Source: Diaphorobacter sp. HDW4A
GTDB taxonomy: Bacteria; Pseudomonadota; Gammaproteobacteria; Burkholderiales; Burkholderiaceae_C
Direction: 5' to 3'
Length of the DNA stretch: 64,000 nucleotides
Assembly (NCBI RefSeq): GCF_011305995.1
Contig: NZ_CP049910.1
Coordinates: forward strand, 6,028,501-6,092,500
Positions 43,416-52,964 of the stretch are shown here, piece by piece (position 1 is the first letter of the stretch; each line of letters starts with the position of its first letter). The position numbers and the translations under genes are program-made. A model generated the notes under the pieces. The model was given only the letters and a program-made list of their open reading frames with translations. It was not told the DNA's origin and did not search any database.

Positions 43416-44261
43416 ATGCCATCCTCCATTGCCGAACGCCAGCTGCGCATTGCGCTTTTGATCGACGCGGACAACGCGCCCGCCGAGAAGATCGACGAGA
43501 TCCTCACCGAGCTGTCCACGCTCGGCGAGATCAACGTGCGGCGCGCTTACGGCAACTGGACGAAGTCGGGGCTCGTCAGCTGGCAGAACCGGTTGCTCGA
43601 GTTCGCGATTCTCCCCATGCAGCAGTTCGACTACTCCAAGCACAAGAACGCCACCGACATGGCGATGACGGTGGATGCGATGGAGCTGCTCTACAACGAC
43701 AAGCCGGATGCCTTCGGCATCGTCTCGTCGGACGCGGATTTCACTCCACTGGTCATGCACCTGCGCTCCAAGGGCGCGGCCGTCTACGGCTTCGGTGCGC
43801 AGCAGACGCCCAAGCCGTTCGTCAATGCCTGCTCGCGGTTTCTGTACCTCGAATCTCTGGTCAGCGAGGTCGATGTGATCGCCGCGACCGAGGCCGCTGC
43901 GGCGTCACCCCCGCAGGAAAAGGTCGTCTCGACAGCGGCTGCAACAGCTGCTGCGCCCTCTGCGCCGACGGAGCAGCGCTTGCGCGTTCCCGGCCCGCAA
44001 CTGCGTCAGGACTCGCGCCTGATGACGCTGCTGCGCTTTGCCGTGGAGGCTTCGCAGGACGAGTCCGGCTGGGCCAAGGTGGGGGCGGTGGGGCAGCAGA
44101 TCGGCAACAAGACTTCGTTCGACTCGCGCAACTACGGCTACGCCTCGCTCACCAAGCTGCTGGCCGCCACGCAAGCCTTCGAGCTGCGCGACGAAGGCAC
44201 GCCGCGCGTGTCGGTGCGTGACAAGCGTGCCGCGCGCGGCAACGGCGCGCCCGCTGCATGA
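43416..44261 (+). CDS. NYN-domain (LabA/PIN-like) protein with C-terminal OST-HTH/LOTUS domain
   Basis: 281 aa. The N-terminal NYN/PIN-like domain has the expected acidic residues: D17 and D19 (LLIDADNAP), D81 and D87 (NATDMAMTVDAMELL), and D106/D108 (VSSDADFTPLV). This pattern fits a metal-dependent RNase. A linker rich in Ala, Pro and Thr (about 155-190) leads to an OST-HTH/LOTUS domain (LMTLLRFAVEASQDESGW... NYGYASLTKLLAATQAFEL), which binds RNA. It is probably a nuclease acting on structured RNA (inference). Its last 4 nt overlap the DUF3025 start, so the two are translated together. Confidence 0.9.
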   Translation: MPSSIAERQLRIALLIDADNAPAEKIDEILTELSTLGEINVRRAYGNWTKSGLVSWQNRLLEFAILPMQQFDYSKHKNATDMAMTVDAMELLYNDKPDAFGIVSSDADFTPLVMHLRSKGAAVYGFGAQQTPKPFVNACSRFLYLESLVSEVDVIAATEAAAASPPQEKVVSTAAATAAAPSAPTEQRLRVPGPQLRQDSRLMTLLRFAVEASQDESGWAKVGAVGQQIGNKTSFDSRNYGYASLTKLLAATQAFELRDEGTPRVSVRDKRAARGNGAPAA

Positions 44262-45073
44262 GCTTTGCGGACATGGCGGAGGCCGAAGTGCCTCTGCAGG
44301 CCTTTGCACAGATCGACTGGCAGCGCCCGTGGCTGGCGGAGCTGCGCGACATCGGCGAGCCGGTCGCTGCACAGGTGCTACGCGGTGCCAGCGTGGCCGG
44401 GGCGCTCAACGCCGTGTGCCCGCGCGAAGACTTCGGTTTTGCCAACCAGCACGCGTTGCCGCCTGGCATGGCCTACGAGCAGTTCATCTTCGAGACGCGG
44501 CGCATTCCCACGCGCGACAACCTGCACGATTTCTTCAACGGCTTGATCTGGCTGCACTTTCCTGGCACCAAGCGATTGTTCAACCAATGGCAGGCGCATG
44601 CGATTGCCGCGCAGGGAGTGGGGGCGGTGCGCGGCCCGCTGCGCGATGCGATCACCGTGTTTGACGAAAACGGCGCACTGCTGATCGCACCCAAGCCGTT
44701 GCAGGATGCGCTCAAGTACCGCGAGTGGCGCAGGCTTGGCGAGGAGTTGCGACCACTGTGGCAGCAGGCGCGGCTGGTGCCCGTGGGGCATGCGCTGCTC
44801 GAAAAGCTGGTTCTGCCGCGCAAGAACATCACGGCACATGTGTTTATGGCGGATGACGATGTGACGTTGTGTGTCGATGTGGATGCGTGGATGGCTGCGA
44901 ATTTCGAAGCACAGGCGTTCGCGGCCAAACCGTTCAATCCCCTGCCAGTTCTAGGAGTCCCGGGGTGGTGGAGCGAAAACGAGAACTTTTGCTTCTATGA
45001 TGACTCTCACGTTTTCCGCAGCGGCGGCTTTCAGAAAAACACCCAACACCAAGCCGCACTGAACGCCTGTTGA
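44258..45073 (+). CDS. DUF3025 domain-containing protein
   Basis: 271 aa. Characteristic segments of DUF3025 are YEQFIFETRRIPTRDNLHDF, FNGLIWLHFPGTKRLFN and LVPVGHALLEKLVLPRKNIT. No enzyme motif or membrane segment is evident; the family is of unknown function and restricted mainly to beta- and gammaproteobacteria. The ATGA overlap with the NYN/OST-HTH gene suggests a shared role, perhaps in RNA processing, but this is only context. A short CCTGTT-GAAA-AACAGG hairpin (45068-45083) overlaps its stop codon. Confidence 0.87.
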   Translation: MSFADMAEAEVPLQAFAQIDWQRPWLAELRDIGEPVAAQVLRGASVAGALNAVCPREDFGFANQHALPPGMAYEQFIFETRRIPTRDNLHDFFNGLIWLHFPGTKRLFNQWQAHAIAAQGVGAVRGPLRDAITVFDENGALLIAPKPLQDALKYREWRRLGEELRPLWQQARLVPVGHALLEKLVLPRKNITAHVFMADDDVTLCVDVDAWMAANFEAQAFAAKPFNPLPVLGVPGWWSENENFCFYDDSHVFRSGGFQKNTQHQAALNAC

Positions 45074-45205
45074 AAAACAGGGTTGAAGCCCCATATGTCC
45101 GTCTAACACCGGCGGCTTCAGTTTCGAGATTGCCCGGATTTCCCCACCCACTTTTTACTGACTTTTTCAGTCGCATTTCGTTATCCCTTTGTGGAGAACC
45201 AGACG

Positions 45206-46081
45206 ATGAAACGCATTGCTTTGTTTTTGTTGACCAACATCGCCGTCGTGGTGGTGTTGGGCATTGTCGCCAACCTGCTTGGCGTGAACCGCTATCTGAC
45301 CTCGAACGGGTTGAACCTCGGTGCGTTGCTGGGTTTCGCCTTCATCATGGGCATGGGCGGCGCCTTCATTTCGCTGTTGATCAGCAAACCCATGGCCAAG
45401 ATGAGCATGGGCGTGCAGATCATCAACCAGCCACAGAATGCCGATGAGGCATGGATCGTGGACACCGTGCGCAAGTTCTCGGACAAGGCCGGCATCCAGA
45501 TGCCCGAGGTTGGCATCTACCAAGGCGAGCCGAATGCGTTCGCGACCGGTGCGTTCAAGAACTCGGCGCTGGTGGCGGTGTCCACCGGCCTGCTGCAGGG
45601 CATGACACGCGAAGAGGTCGAGGCCGTTATCGGCCATGAGGTCGCGCACGTGGCCAACGGCGACATGGTCACCATGGCGCTGATCCAGGGCGTGATGAAC
45701 ACCTTCGTTGTGTTCCTGTCGCGCGTGATCGGCTACGCGGTCGACAGCTTTCTGCGCCGCAACGATGACAACGCGAACTCCGGCCCCGGCATCGGCTACA
45801 TGATCAGCACCATCGTGCTCGACATCGTGTTCGGCGTGCTTGCCTCGATCATCGTGGCCTGGTTCAGCCGTCAGCGCGAGTTCCGTGCAGACGCTGGCGC
45901 CGCGCAGCTCATGGGCCGCAAGCAGCCGATGATCAGCGCGCTCTACCGCCTCGGCGGCATGCATCCCGGCGCACTGCCGCAGAACATGCAGGCTATGGGC
46001 ATCGCCGGTGGCATCGGCAAGCTGTTCAGCTCGCACCCACCGATTGAAGAGCGCGTGGCCGCGCTGCAGAACGCGCAGTAA
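45206..46081 (+). CDS. htpX: membrane-bound zinc protease HtpX
   Basis: 291 aa from ATG 45206 with GGAG 10 nt upstream (a GTG 15 bp earlier is less likely). Two N-terminal membrane helices ([20 protein letters not shown] and [20 protein letters not shown]), the zinc motif HEVAH at 144-148 and the third ligand Glu in [10 protein letters not shown] identify HtpX (peptidase M48). It degrades misfolded inner-membrane proteins on the cytoplasmic face. It is followed after 26 bp by an intrinsic terminator, so it is a single-gene unit. No heat-shock promoter was recognised with confidence. Confidence 0.96.
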   Translation: MKRIALFLLTNIAVVVVLGIVANLLGVNRYLTSNGLNLGALLGFAFIMGMGGAFISLLISKPMAKMSMGVQIINQPQNADEAWIVDTVRKFSDKAGIQMPEVGIYQGEPNAFATGAFKNSALVAVSTGLLQGMTREEVEAVIGHEVAHVANGDMVTMALIQGVMNTFVVFLSRVIGYAVDSFLRRNDDNANSGPGIGYMISTIVLDIVFGVLASIIVAWFSRQREFRADAGAAQLMGRKQPMISALYRLGGMHPGALPQNMQAMGIAGGIGKLFSSHPPIEERVAALQNAQ

Positions 46082-46107
46082 TTGCAGAACTGACTCTCTT
46101 GTTGAGG

Positions 46108-46135
46108 GCCGTGGCGAAAGTCACGGCTTTTTTTT
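46108..46135 (+). terminator. Rho-independent terminator of htpX
   Basis: GCCGTGGC-GAAA-GTCACGGC (46108-46127, one G-T wobble, GAAA tetraloop) followed by eight T (46128-46135). Confidence 0.9.
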
Positions 46136-46235
46136 GTGCCACACGCATCGTCGAAAGACTGAATGTCATGTGTTGATTTCTGAACATCTGCACAATGGAA
46201 TTGAATTCATTTCCATCCATCAAGAAGGGGGCTTC

Positions 46236-47198
46236 ATGTCTTTTCAAACACGGCAACTCGGACGGTCTTCGCTTCAGCTCTCTCCGCTGTGCTTCGGCGG
46301 CAATGTGTTCGGCTGGACCGTGGACGAGGCCACGAGCTTCTCGCTGCTCGACGCGTGGCTGGATGAGGGCATGAACTTCGTCGATACGGCCGATGTGTAT
46401 TCGCGCTGGGTGCCGGGCCACGGGGGCGGCGAGTCGGAGACGCTGATCGGCAAGTGGCTCAAGCGCTCGCCCGCGCGGCGCAGGCAACTGGTGCTGGCGA
46501 CCAAGGTCGGCAAGGACATGGGCGACGGCAAGGTGGGCCTGCATCCCAAGTACATCAAGCAGGCGGTCGATGCCTCGCTCAAACGATTGAACACCGACTA
46601 CATCGACCTCTACCAGTCGCACGATGATGACCCGAGCATTCCGCTTGAAGACGTGATGGGCACCTTCGGCGAGCTGATAGAGGCGGGCAAGGTGCGCGCA
46701 GTTGGCGCGTCGAACTACAGCGCCGCTCGGCTGGCCGAGGCGCTGGAGTGCAGCGAGAAGCACCGACTTGCGCGCTACGAAAGCCTGCAGCCGCTCTACA
46801 ACCTGTACGACCGCGCGGTGTTTGAGAAGGAGCTGCAGCCGTTGTGCGAAAAGCAGGGCGTTGGTGTGATCAATTTCTATGCGCTGGCAGCAGGATTTCT
46901 CACCGGCAAGTACCGCACGCAGGCCGATGTGAACAAGAGCGCGCGCGGGCCCAAGACCGTGGGCCTGTATCTCAATGATCGGGGTCTGCGTATCGTCGAT
47001 GCCCTTGAGCGCGTGGCTTCGCATCTGAATGCCAAGCCGGGTGAGATTGCGATCGCCTGGCTGTTGACCCGCAGCGCGATTGCCGCGCCAATTGCGAGCG
47101 CGAGCAATCTGGAGCAGCTGCGCTCGCTGATCCGCGCGGCGAACCTCAAGCTGGATGCCGAAGCGCTGAAGACGCTGGAGAACGCCAGCGCCGAATGA
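46236..47198 (+). CDS. aldo/keto reductase (YajO/AKR12-13-like)
   Basis: 320 aa from ATG 46236, with AAGGGG upstream. It starts FQTRQLGRSSLQLSPLCFGG, as in the 'long' bacterial AKRs. Catalytic tetrad: D50, Y55 (VDTADVYSRW), K90 (LATKVGKD), H129 (YQSHDDDPS). The cofactor-binding end has SASNLEQLRSLIRAA. Different subfamily from the enzyme at 4482. It reduces aldehydes or ketones with NADPH; the physiological substrate is unknown. It converges with the VUT-family gene, whose stop is 15 bp away. Confidence 0.92.
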   Translation: MSFQTRQLGRSSLQLSPLCFGGNVFGWTVDEATSFSLLDAWLDEGMNFVDTADVYSRWVPGHGGGESETLIGKWLKRSPARRRQLVLATKVGKDMGDGKVGLHPKYIKQAVDASLKRLNTDYIDLYQSHDDDPSIPLEDVMGTFGELIEAGKVRAVGASNYSAARLAEALECSEKHRLARYESLQPLYNLYDRAVFEKELQPLCEKQGVGVINFYALAAGFLTGKYRTQADVNKSARGPKTVGLYLNDRGLRIVDALERVASHLNAKPGEIAIAWLLTRSAIAAPIASASNLEQLRSLIRAANLKLDAEALKTLENASAE

Positions 47199-47213
47199 TG
47201 GGGAGGCTGCGGT

Positions 47214-47795
47214 TCAATGGACGCTGCGCCACGTCAGCAGCCGGAACGGGAGCAGCAGGCACAGCCCGACCACGAGCTTCACGCCCAGATCGCCGAGCGC
47301 CCAGGTGATCCACGGGTCGCTGCCGCCTGCGAACGCGATGCTCCAGAACACAAAGGTGTCGAGGATTGCGGCGAGCACGGTGGCGATCAGCGGTGCGCGC
47401 CACCAACTGCCTTGGCGCAGGCGGTGGAACACGCTGATGTCGAACAGCTGCGAGAGGATGAAGGCCGTGCCCGACGCGATGGCGATGCGCGGCGGGGCCA
47501 GCAGCAGGGAGGCGACCACGGCCACCGCAAAGCCTACCCACGCCACGCGCCGCGCGGGCTCGGGGCCGTAGCCACGGTTGATGAGATCGCTCACCAGATA
47601 CGCTACCGGATACGACAGCGCGCCCCAAGTCAACCAGTCGTTGATGGGGTATTGCACGAGGATGTTGGACGCGAGCACGACCACCGCCATGGCAACGATG
47701 CCCGCAAGCATGCGGGCGGCGCCGGGGCGGGTGAAAGCCGTGGTCTTGGTTGTTGCGAGGCTGGGCGAGACGGGGGCGTGGGAATCCGGGTGCAT
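47214..47795 (-). CDS. VUT/YhhQ-family transporter (putative queuosine precursor transporter)
   Basis: 193 aa with about 5-6 membrane helices after a hydrophilic leader of ~27 residues. Family signatures are WGALSYPVAYLVSDLINRGYGPEPARR, read here as SYPVAYLVSDLINRGYG, and the helix FILSQLFDISVFHRL (the S-Q-x-x-D motif), with LDTFVFWSIAF later. YhhQ in E. coli takes up preQ0/preQ1. No other queuosine gene lies nearby, so the specific substrate is by family only. Confidence 0.85.
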   Translation of the reverse strand: MHPDSHAPVSPSLATTKTTAFTRPGAARMLAGIVAMAVVVLASNILVQYPINDWLTWGALSYPVAYLVSDLINRGYGPEPARRVAWVGFAVAVVASLLLAPPRIAIASGTAFILSQLFDISVFHRLRQGSWWRAPLIATVLAAILDTFVFWSIAFAGGSDPWITWALGDLGVKLVVGLCLLLPFRLLTWRSVH

Positions 47796-47843
47796 CCCCG
47801 TATTTTCCGATGGATTGGAAAATGCGGTGCCGAGTGGGCTGGT

Positions 47844-48818
47844 TCAGGGCTCGGACGCCGGGCCTTTGGCGAGGCGATTGCTGCGTCCCGGGGCCGCCAT
47901 GCCGGGAATGTAGTCATTGGAGATAAAGCTGCGGCAGCGGTGCATGAAGGCCTCGACCACATGCCTCGGCTTCTGGTCGCTGGCCCACGCGAGGCCGAGC
48001 TTCATCGGCCGGTGCTTGCCGCTCAGATGCAGGTTGACCAGCTTCTTGCCATCGAGAGAATGGTGGTTGCGCGGGCGCACGTTGACCAGCGAATAGCCCA
48101 CGTCGTTCGCGACCAGCGAGCGCACCACATCGGGGCTGGCGGTGCGTGCCGAGATCAGTGGCGAGACGCCGGCCTCGCGGAACAGCGACAGAAAATAGTC
48201 GCGGCTCAGCGGCAGGTCGAGCAGCACCATGGGATGCTGGGAGAGTTCTTCCAGCGTGGTCGCGCGGTGGTTGGCAAGCGGATTGAGTTCGCTGACGATG
48301 ACGTGCGGCGGCAGCGAGGCGAGTGGCTCGAAAGAGATGTCCGATTCGGCGACCAGCAGGTCGTAGGTGATGGCCACGTCGATCTGCGCGGTGCGCAGCT
48401 TGTCGATCAGGCCCTCCTGATGGTCCTCGATCTGCGTGACCCGGGCCTGCGGATGTGCGCGCGCAAAACCTTGGCATAACTCGGGTGCGACCATGGCCGC
48501 GAGCGTGGTGAGGCAGCCCACACGCACGGGGCCGCGCACCTCGTTCTGCGCATTGTTCGCGACGTCGTAAAGCGCCATCGCCCGGTCGAGCAGATCGCGG
48601 ATTTCCTTGAGCACTTCGGCCCCGGCGGGGGTGACCGAAAGTCCTTGCGCATGGTGGCGCACGAACAGCGGCACTTTCAATTCCGCCTCGACCTGAGTGA
48701 TCGCCGAGGAGATCGATGACGGTGAGACATGGATGCGGTTGGCGGCCTCCGCGATGCTGCCGAACTCCCCGGCGGCGACGCAGTATTCGAGCTGTCGGAA
48801 AGTCAGGCGCGTTAGCAC
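47844..48818 (-). CDS. LysR family transcriptional regulator
   Basis: About 324 aa if it starts at GTG 48818, the point where family similarity begins (LTRLTFRQLEYCVAAGEFGS); there is no strong ribosome site, so the start is uncertain. The HTH is SIAEAANRIHVSPSSISSAI. The rest is the effector-binding LysR substrate domain. It lies at the end of the minus-strand run of HpaB-like monooxygenase and binding protein, and probably controls the catabolic island at 49029-61005. LysR regulators usually sense a pathway intermediate. Confidence 0.9.
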   Translation of the reverse strand: MLTRLTFRQLEYCVAAGEFGSIAEAANRIHVSPSSISSAITQVEAELKVPLFVRHHAQGLSVTPAGAEVLKEIRDLLDRAMALYDVANNAQNEVRGPVRVGCLTTLAAMVAPELCQGFARAHPQARVTQIEDHQEGLIDKLRTAQIDVAITYDLLVAESDISFEPLASLPPHVIVSELNPLANHRATTLEELSQHPMVLLDLPLSRDYFLSLFREAGVSPLISARTASPDVVRSLVANDVGYSLVNVRPRNHHSLDGKKLVNLHLSGKHRPMKLGLAWASDQKPRHVVEAFMHRCRSFISNDYIPGMAAPGRSNRLAKGPASEP

Positions 48819-49028
48819 GGTGCAGCGCCCGCGTCGGTGCCCGCGCGCAGTCCGTGCCCAAGTACGCTGCAACGGCTGCGTTGAGGGCTTGAGTTTGTGG
48901 GAACGCGCATGGGAGCTGGAGTCATGGGCCGGGTGTGTGCAGATGGACAGTGGAACAACGCGAGGGCGGCTCGGCAATAGGTCCTTCCCCGAGGCCCGAC
49001 ATTATTGAGCACGTACGGGCTCTCGAAA

Positions 49029-50543
49029 TCATTCGCCGTCCATCTGGTCCCTGAACCATTGGGAGACCGCGCCGTCGCCGTCGGCGGGGGCGTCGATCCC
49101 CTTCACATCCTCCGACAATCCCGCCGAGCGGGCGACGAAATCCAGCGGCTCATCCCAGTTGAAATGCTGGTGCACGGCTGCCGTCTGCGCGTGGGGCGGC
49201 GACTGCGCGAACAGCTGGAAGGTGAGCCGGTGGCTCGCGTAGTCGGAATTGAGCAGGTCGCGCGCATAGGCCAGCAGCTTGCGGCGATCCTCGGACTTCC
49301 ACTGTGGGCTCAGGGTGTAGAACTTGTCGAGCCACGGGCCGGTCTCTTCATTCCGGAAGCTCGCGTAGTCGGGCGTCAGGCAGATCTGGCCGCCGCAGAG
49401 ATCGCGCACCGTGTTCATCATCTCGTGCAACTGGCTGGTCGCGAACGAGCGGCCGGTGAACAGCAGCGACTGGTTGGGCATCATCAGCCCGGCGGGGCTG
49501 CGCTCGGCCAGCGCAATCGCGGCGGTCAGGTGGGCGTTGATGCCCTCGCGGTAGCAGGCCAATTTGGAGAGCTTGTCCTGCACGGCCTGCAGCTTGTCCA
49601 CGCCGGTCTGGCGCGTGTTGTGCAGGGCCGTGCCGATCAGCATGTCGGCGAGCTTGAGATTGCGCTGCACGAACGCGAACGCCGAATAGCGGTGCAGCGT
49701 GTTCTGCAGAAAACGCGCGGCTTTGGTGTGGCGGTAGAACAGCACGTTCTCCCACGGAATCAGCACATCGTCGAAGACCACGATGGAGTCCACCTCGTCA
49801 AAGCGGTTGGACAGCGGATAGTCTTCGGCCGGCGCGCGGGTCGCGAAGCCGGTGCGGCAGATGAAGCGCAGATTGGGCGCGCCCATGTCGCAGATGAAGC
49901 CGATGGCGTACTCGGAGTGCTCGTCGTTGCCCCATTGCGCGAGCGCGGGTTTGGTGAAGGCCTGGTTGGCGTAGGCGGCGGCCGTCTCGTACTTGGCGCC
50001 GCGCACGATCACGCCCGCATCGGTCTCCTTGACCACGTGCAGCAGCACGTCGGGGTCCTGAGCCTGTGGCGGTTTGGAACGATTGCCGCGCGGATCGGTG
50101 TTGGCCGAGACGTGGAAGAGGTCGCCATGCACCACCTGGTTGATGTGGGCGCGGATATTGGACGAGAAGCGTGGGTCCAACTCGTTGAGCACATCCTGCC
50201 CGTCGAACAGCGACCACATCTCGCCTACCGTCTCGTCGCCCACGCGGGTGACCACGCCGCCGATGTCCTCGAGCAGCAGGTCGGTGGCGCGGCGCTTGTC
50301 CCACCAGTCCTGGCGCGTGAGCGGCAGCTTGTGCGCGATGCAGTGGCGCTCGCCGTCGCCCTCGTCATAGGTCAGCGTGTCGCGCAGCGCGGACTCGTGC
50401 TGCATGTCGTACATGCGTGCGCGGATGTCCACCAGCGGCTTGAACATCGGATGCACGGTGACATCCTTGACCCGCTCGCCATTCATCCACACGCGCCGCC
50501 CATCGCGGATCGAGTCGCGGTACTGGGTTCCTGTTCTGATCAC
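49029..50543 (-). CDS. 4-hydroxyphenylacetate 3-monooxygenase-like FADH2-dependent oxygenase (HpaB/PvcC family)
   Basis: 504 aa from GTG 50543 with AAGAGG upstream; the next in-frame codons upstream give no Met with a ribosome site. N-terminal part: GTQYRDSIRDGRRVWMNGER, then AHKLPLTRQDWWDKRRATDL. FAD/substrate part: HVVKETDAGVIVRGAKYETA, PAEDYPLSNRFDEVDSIVVF-DDVLIPWENV. C-terminal part: LFTGRSFATSQLHEMMNTVR and LCGGQICLTPDY. All fit the family that hydroxylates phenols using FADH2 from a separate reductase. No HpaC-type reductase gene is in the window, so it must borrow one. Substrate unknown; the neighbouring ABC transporter probably imports it. Confidence 0.9.
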   Translation of the reverse strand: MIRTGTQYRDSIRDGRRVWMNGERVKDVTVHPMFKPLVDIRARMYDMQHESALRDTLTYDEGDGERHCIAHKLPLTRQDWWDKRRATDLLLEDIGGVVTRVGDETVGEMWSLFDGQDVLNELDPRFSSNIRAHINQVVHGDLFHVSANTDPRGNRSKPPQAQDPDVLLHVVKETDAGVIVRGAKYETAAAYANQAFTKPALAQWGNDEHSEYAIGFICDMGAPNLRFICRTGFATRAPAEDYPLSNRFDEVDSIVVFDDVLIPWENVLFYRHTKAARFLQNTLHRYSAFAFVQRNLKLADMLIGTALHNTRQTGVDKLQAVQDKLSKLACYREGINAHLTAAIALAERSPAGLMMPNQSLLFTGRSFATSQLHEMMNTVRDLCGGQICLTPDYASFRNEETGPWLDKFYTLSPQWKSEDRRKLLAYARDLLNSDYASHRLTFQLFAQSPPHAQTAAVHQHFNWDEPLDFVARSAGLSEDVKGIDAPADGDGAVSQWFRDQMDGE

Positions 50544-50629
50544 TGCGTGCCTCTTGTGGTGCAAAAAAGCGATGACGGGCTGCGGTTGTGCCGCAGCCCG
50601 ATGAACATCAAGTCAGTCGCGATGCGGGA

Positions 50630-51778
50630 TCAGCGATTGACCCACTTTCCGTCTTTGACTTCGTGCAATTGCAACTCGACGGGGATCTGTGTCTGCCCGT
50701 TCGAATCGAAGGTCACCGTGCCGGTCACGCCCTCGTAGCGGATCGCGCGGATCGCCTTGGCGACGGCCACCTTTTCCTTGGGGCCTGCGGTCTTGAGCGA
50801 CTGCAGCAGGATTCCGGTGGCGTCATAGGCGTACTTGGTATACGGGCTTTCGGAGTCCGCATAACCCTTGGCCGCGTAGGCCTTGCTCATCGCGTCGAGT
50901 TTGGGGTTGAGCTGCGACTTGGGCGTGCCGACGATGGTGCCGTCCGCCGCCGCACCGGCGATCTGGATGAGCTGCGGATCGAACATGCCGCTGATGCCCA
51001 GCATCGGCTGCTTCATGCCGAGCTCGGCCATCTGCTTGCGCACGATGCCGGCCTCGGTGATCACGCCGCCGAAGTAGACCGCATCGGGGTTCAGGCTCTT
51101 CACCTTGGTGAGGATGGAGCGGAAATCGGTCGTGCCCACGGGGTAGCTTTCCTCGGCCACGACGCTGCCCTTGTCGGCCTTGAAGAACTGGCCGAACGAC
51201 GAGAGATTGGCGCGGCCGTAGTCGCTGGTGTCGGCAATGATGGCGATCTTCTTGGCGCCGAGGCCCGTCGCCGCCCAGGTGGCCAGCGGCTTGTTCTCGT
51301 TGACCAGCGTGGGCGTCACGCGGGTGGTGTTGGCGAAGTTCTGGTCGGTGATCTTGGGGCCGATGGCGCCCCAGACGATGAAGGGCATCTGCACGCGGTT
51401 GAACACCGGCAGCGTGGCCAGCGCGACCGGGCTGTTCCAGTGGCCGATGGCGCCGACCATGTCGCGGTCGTTCACCAGCTTGAGCGCGGCGGACACGCCG
51501 GTCTGCGGATCGGAGGCATCGTCGAGCACCACGCCTTCCACCTTGAACGGCACGCCAGGCGTGGCGTTCCACTGGTCGATGGCCAGCAGGAAACCGTTCT
51601 TCGCACCCAGACCCTGCTGCGCGTTGCCGCCGCTCACGGGGCCAATGAAGCCGAGCTTGACGGTGGATTGGGCCAAGGCAGGGCCGCACAGCAGCGCGGC
51701 GGCGGCGAGCGTCACGGCGGATGCGGCAAAGCGTCGGCGGGCGGACGAGGGAGCGGCGAAAGTCGAGGGAGCTTGCAT
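50630..51778 (-). CDS. branched-chain-amino-acid-type ABC transporter substrate-binding protein
   Basis: 382 aa from ATG 51778 (CAGGA upstream; earlier in-frame starts are less likely). Tat-like or Sec signal with SARRRFAASAVTLAAAALLC and cleavage near PALA-QS. Mature part: STVKLGFIGPVSGGNAQQGL, LDDASDPQTGVSAALKLVND, PVGTTDFRSILTKVKSLNPD-AVYFGG. It is the LivJ/LivK partner of the permease and ATPase genes on the other strand from 52047. The two units diverge over a 268-bp gap. Next on the same strand is the monooxygenase at 49029, so uptake and oxidation are probably co-expressed. Confidence 0.93.
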   Translation of the reverse strand: MQAPSTFAAPSSARRRFAASAVTLAAAALLCGPALAQSTVKLGFIGPVSGGNAQQGLGAKNGFLLAIDQWNATPGVPFKVEGVVLDDASDPQTGVSAALKLVNDRDMVGAIGHWNSPVALATLPVFNRVQMPFIVWGAIGPKITDQNFANTTRVTPTLVNENKPLATWAATGLGAKKIAIIADTSDYGRANLSSFGQFFKADKGSVVAEESYPVGTTDFRSILTKVKSLNPDAVYFGGVITEAGIVRKQMAELGMKQPMLGISGMFDPQLIQIAGAAADGTIVGTPKSQLNPKLDAMSKAYAAKGYADSESPYTKYAYDATGILLQSLKTAGPKEKVAVAKAIRAIRYEGVTGTVTFDSNGQTQIPVELQLHEVKDGKWVNR

Positions 51779-52046
51779 GGTCAGTCGGTCCTGGTTGGTG
51801 ATGTGAGCGGGTTGTCTGCGAGGCGTCTTCATGGTGGCCCGCACCGCGTGCCACCACAGGGAAATCCGAGGCCGGAGGCGGTGCCTTTCCTGCGTCGTGA
51901 AATCACTGTATCGCCGCTTCGGCGGGCGCTGGTTCGCGTTTTCCGATGCAGCGCATCAGCAAAAGCGATGCAGGTTTTCGGCGTTTTCTTGCTTAAATAT
52001 TTGCGTATGTGGAGACATCCGAACCAACCGAATAGGAATACGATCA

Positions 52047-52964
52047 ATGTATGACGCGCTGTTCCAGCAACTCATCAACTGGCTGACCCTGGGCTGCATC
52101 TACAGCCTGCTTGCCCTGGGGTTCAGCCTGTTGTTTGGTGTGTTGCAGGTCATTCACTTTTCCCATGGCGATGTGGCCATGGTGGCACCGTTCATTGCGC
52201 TCGCAGCCGTGCAGGCATTGGCCGCAGCGATGGGCGGATCGGCAACCTGGGTGGTGCTTGCACTGGCCTGTCTGATCGCCATCGCGGCTGTGGGAGGGTT
52301 GGGCATCGCGCTCGACCGGCTGGTGATCAGCCGTTTCCGCGATGCGCCCGCGATGATGCCGCTGGTCGCCACCGTGGCGCTCGGCATCGTGATCCGCGAG
52401 CTGATCCGCCACCTCTACCCGCAGGGCAGCAATCCGCATGCGTTCCCGGCGATTGCGCAGGGCTCCATCGACACGCCCTTTGGCGCGCTGCCGATGATCA
52501 GCGTGGTGTCGGTGCTGGTGTCGGTGGCGCTGGTCGCGCTGATGCTCTATGTCCTGCACCACACGTCGATGGGCATGCGCATCCGCGCCGTGTCGCAGGA
52601 CCGCGAGACCGCGCGCCTGTTCTCCATCGCGCCGGGTCCGGTGTTCCGCAACACCTTCTTCATTGCGTCGGCCGTCGGCGCGGTGGGCGGCATTTTTCTC
52701 GCGAGCTACGCGGGCGTCGTGCGCTTTGACTTCGGCGTGCAGGCCGGCCTCATCGGCTTCTCGGCCGCCGTGGTCGGTGGGCTTGGTCGCCTTGGCGGAG
52801 CCATTGTCGGCAGCCTGCTGATCGCCGCCATCGAGACCATCGTGCAGGGCTATGTGCCTAACGGCACCTCGTACCGCCTCGTATTCGTCTTCGCGCTGGT
52901 GATTCTGGTGCTGATCTTCCGTCCCGCCGGTCTGTTCGGTGTGCAAAAAATGGAGAAGGTGTGA
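52047..52964 (+). CDS. livH: branched-chain-type ABC transporter permease (LivH family)
   Basis: 305 aa from ATG 52047, AGGA upstream. About eight membrane helices. LivH signatures are GCIYSLLALGFSLLFGVLQV at the start, VIHFSHGDVAMVAPF, then SMGMRIRAVSQDRETARLF (the cytoplasmic coupling loop) and FSAAVVGGLGRLGGAIVGSL. With LivM it forms the channel for the solute held by the binding protein at 50630. The stop overlaps the LivM start by one base (TGATG). Confidence 0.93.
   Translation: MYDALFQQLINWLTLGCIYSLLALGFSLLFGVLQVIHFSHGDVAMVAPFIALAAVQALAAAMGGSATWVVLALACLIAIAAVGGLGIALDRLVISRFRDAPAMMPLVATVALGIVIRELIRHLYPQGSNPHAFPAIAQGSIDTPFGALPMISVVSVLVSVALVALMLYVLHHTSMGMRIRAVSQDRETARLFSIAPGPVFRNTFFIASAVGAVGGIFLASYAGVVRFDFGVQAGLIGFSAAVVGGLGRLGGAIVGSLLIAAIETIVQGYVPNGTSYRLVFVFALVILVLIFRPAGLFGVQKMEKV

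Noticed and set aside
42165-43760. Minus-strand open frame of about 531 codons opposite pyrC
   Set aside because: pyrC has all zinc ligands on the plus strand; the antisense product has no motif.
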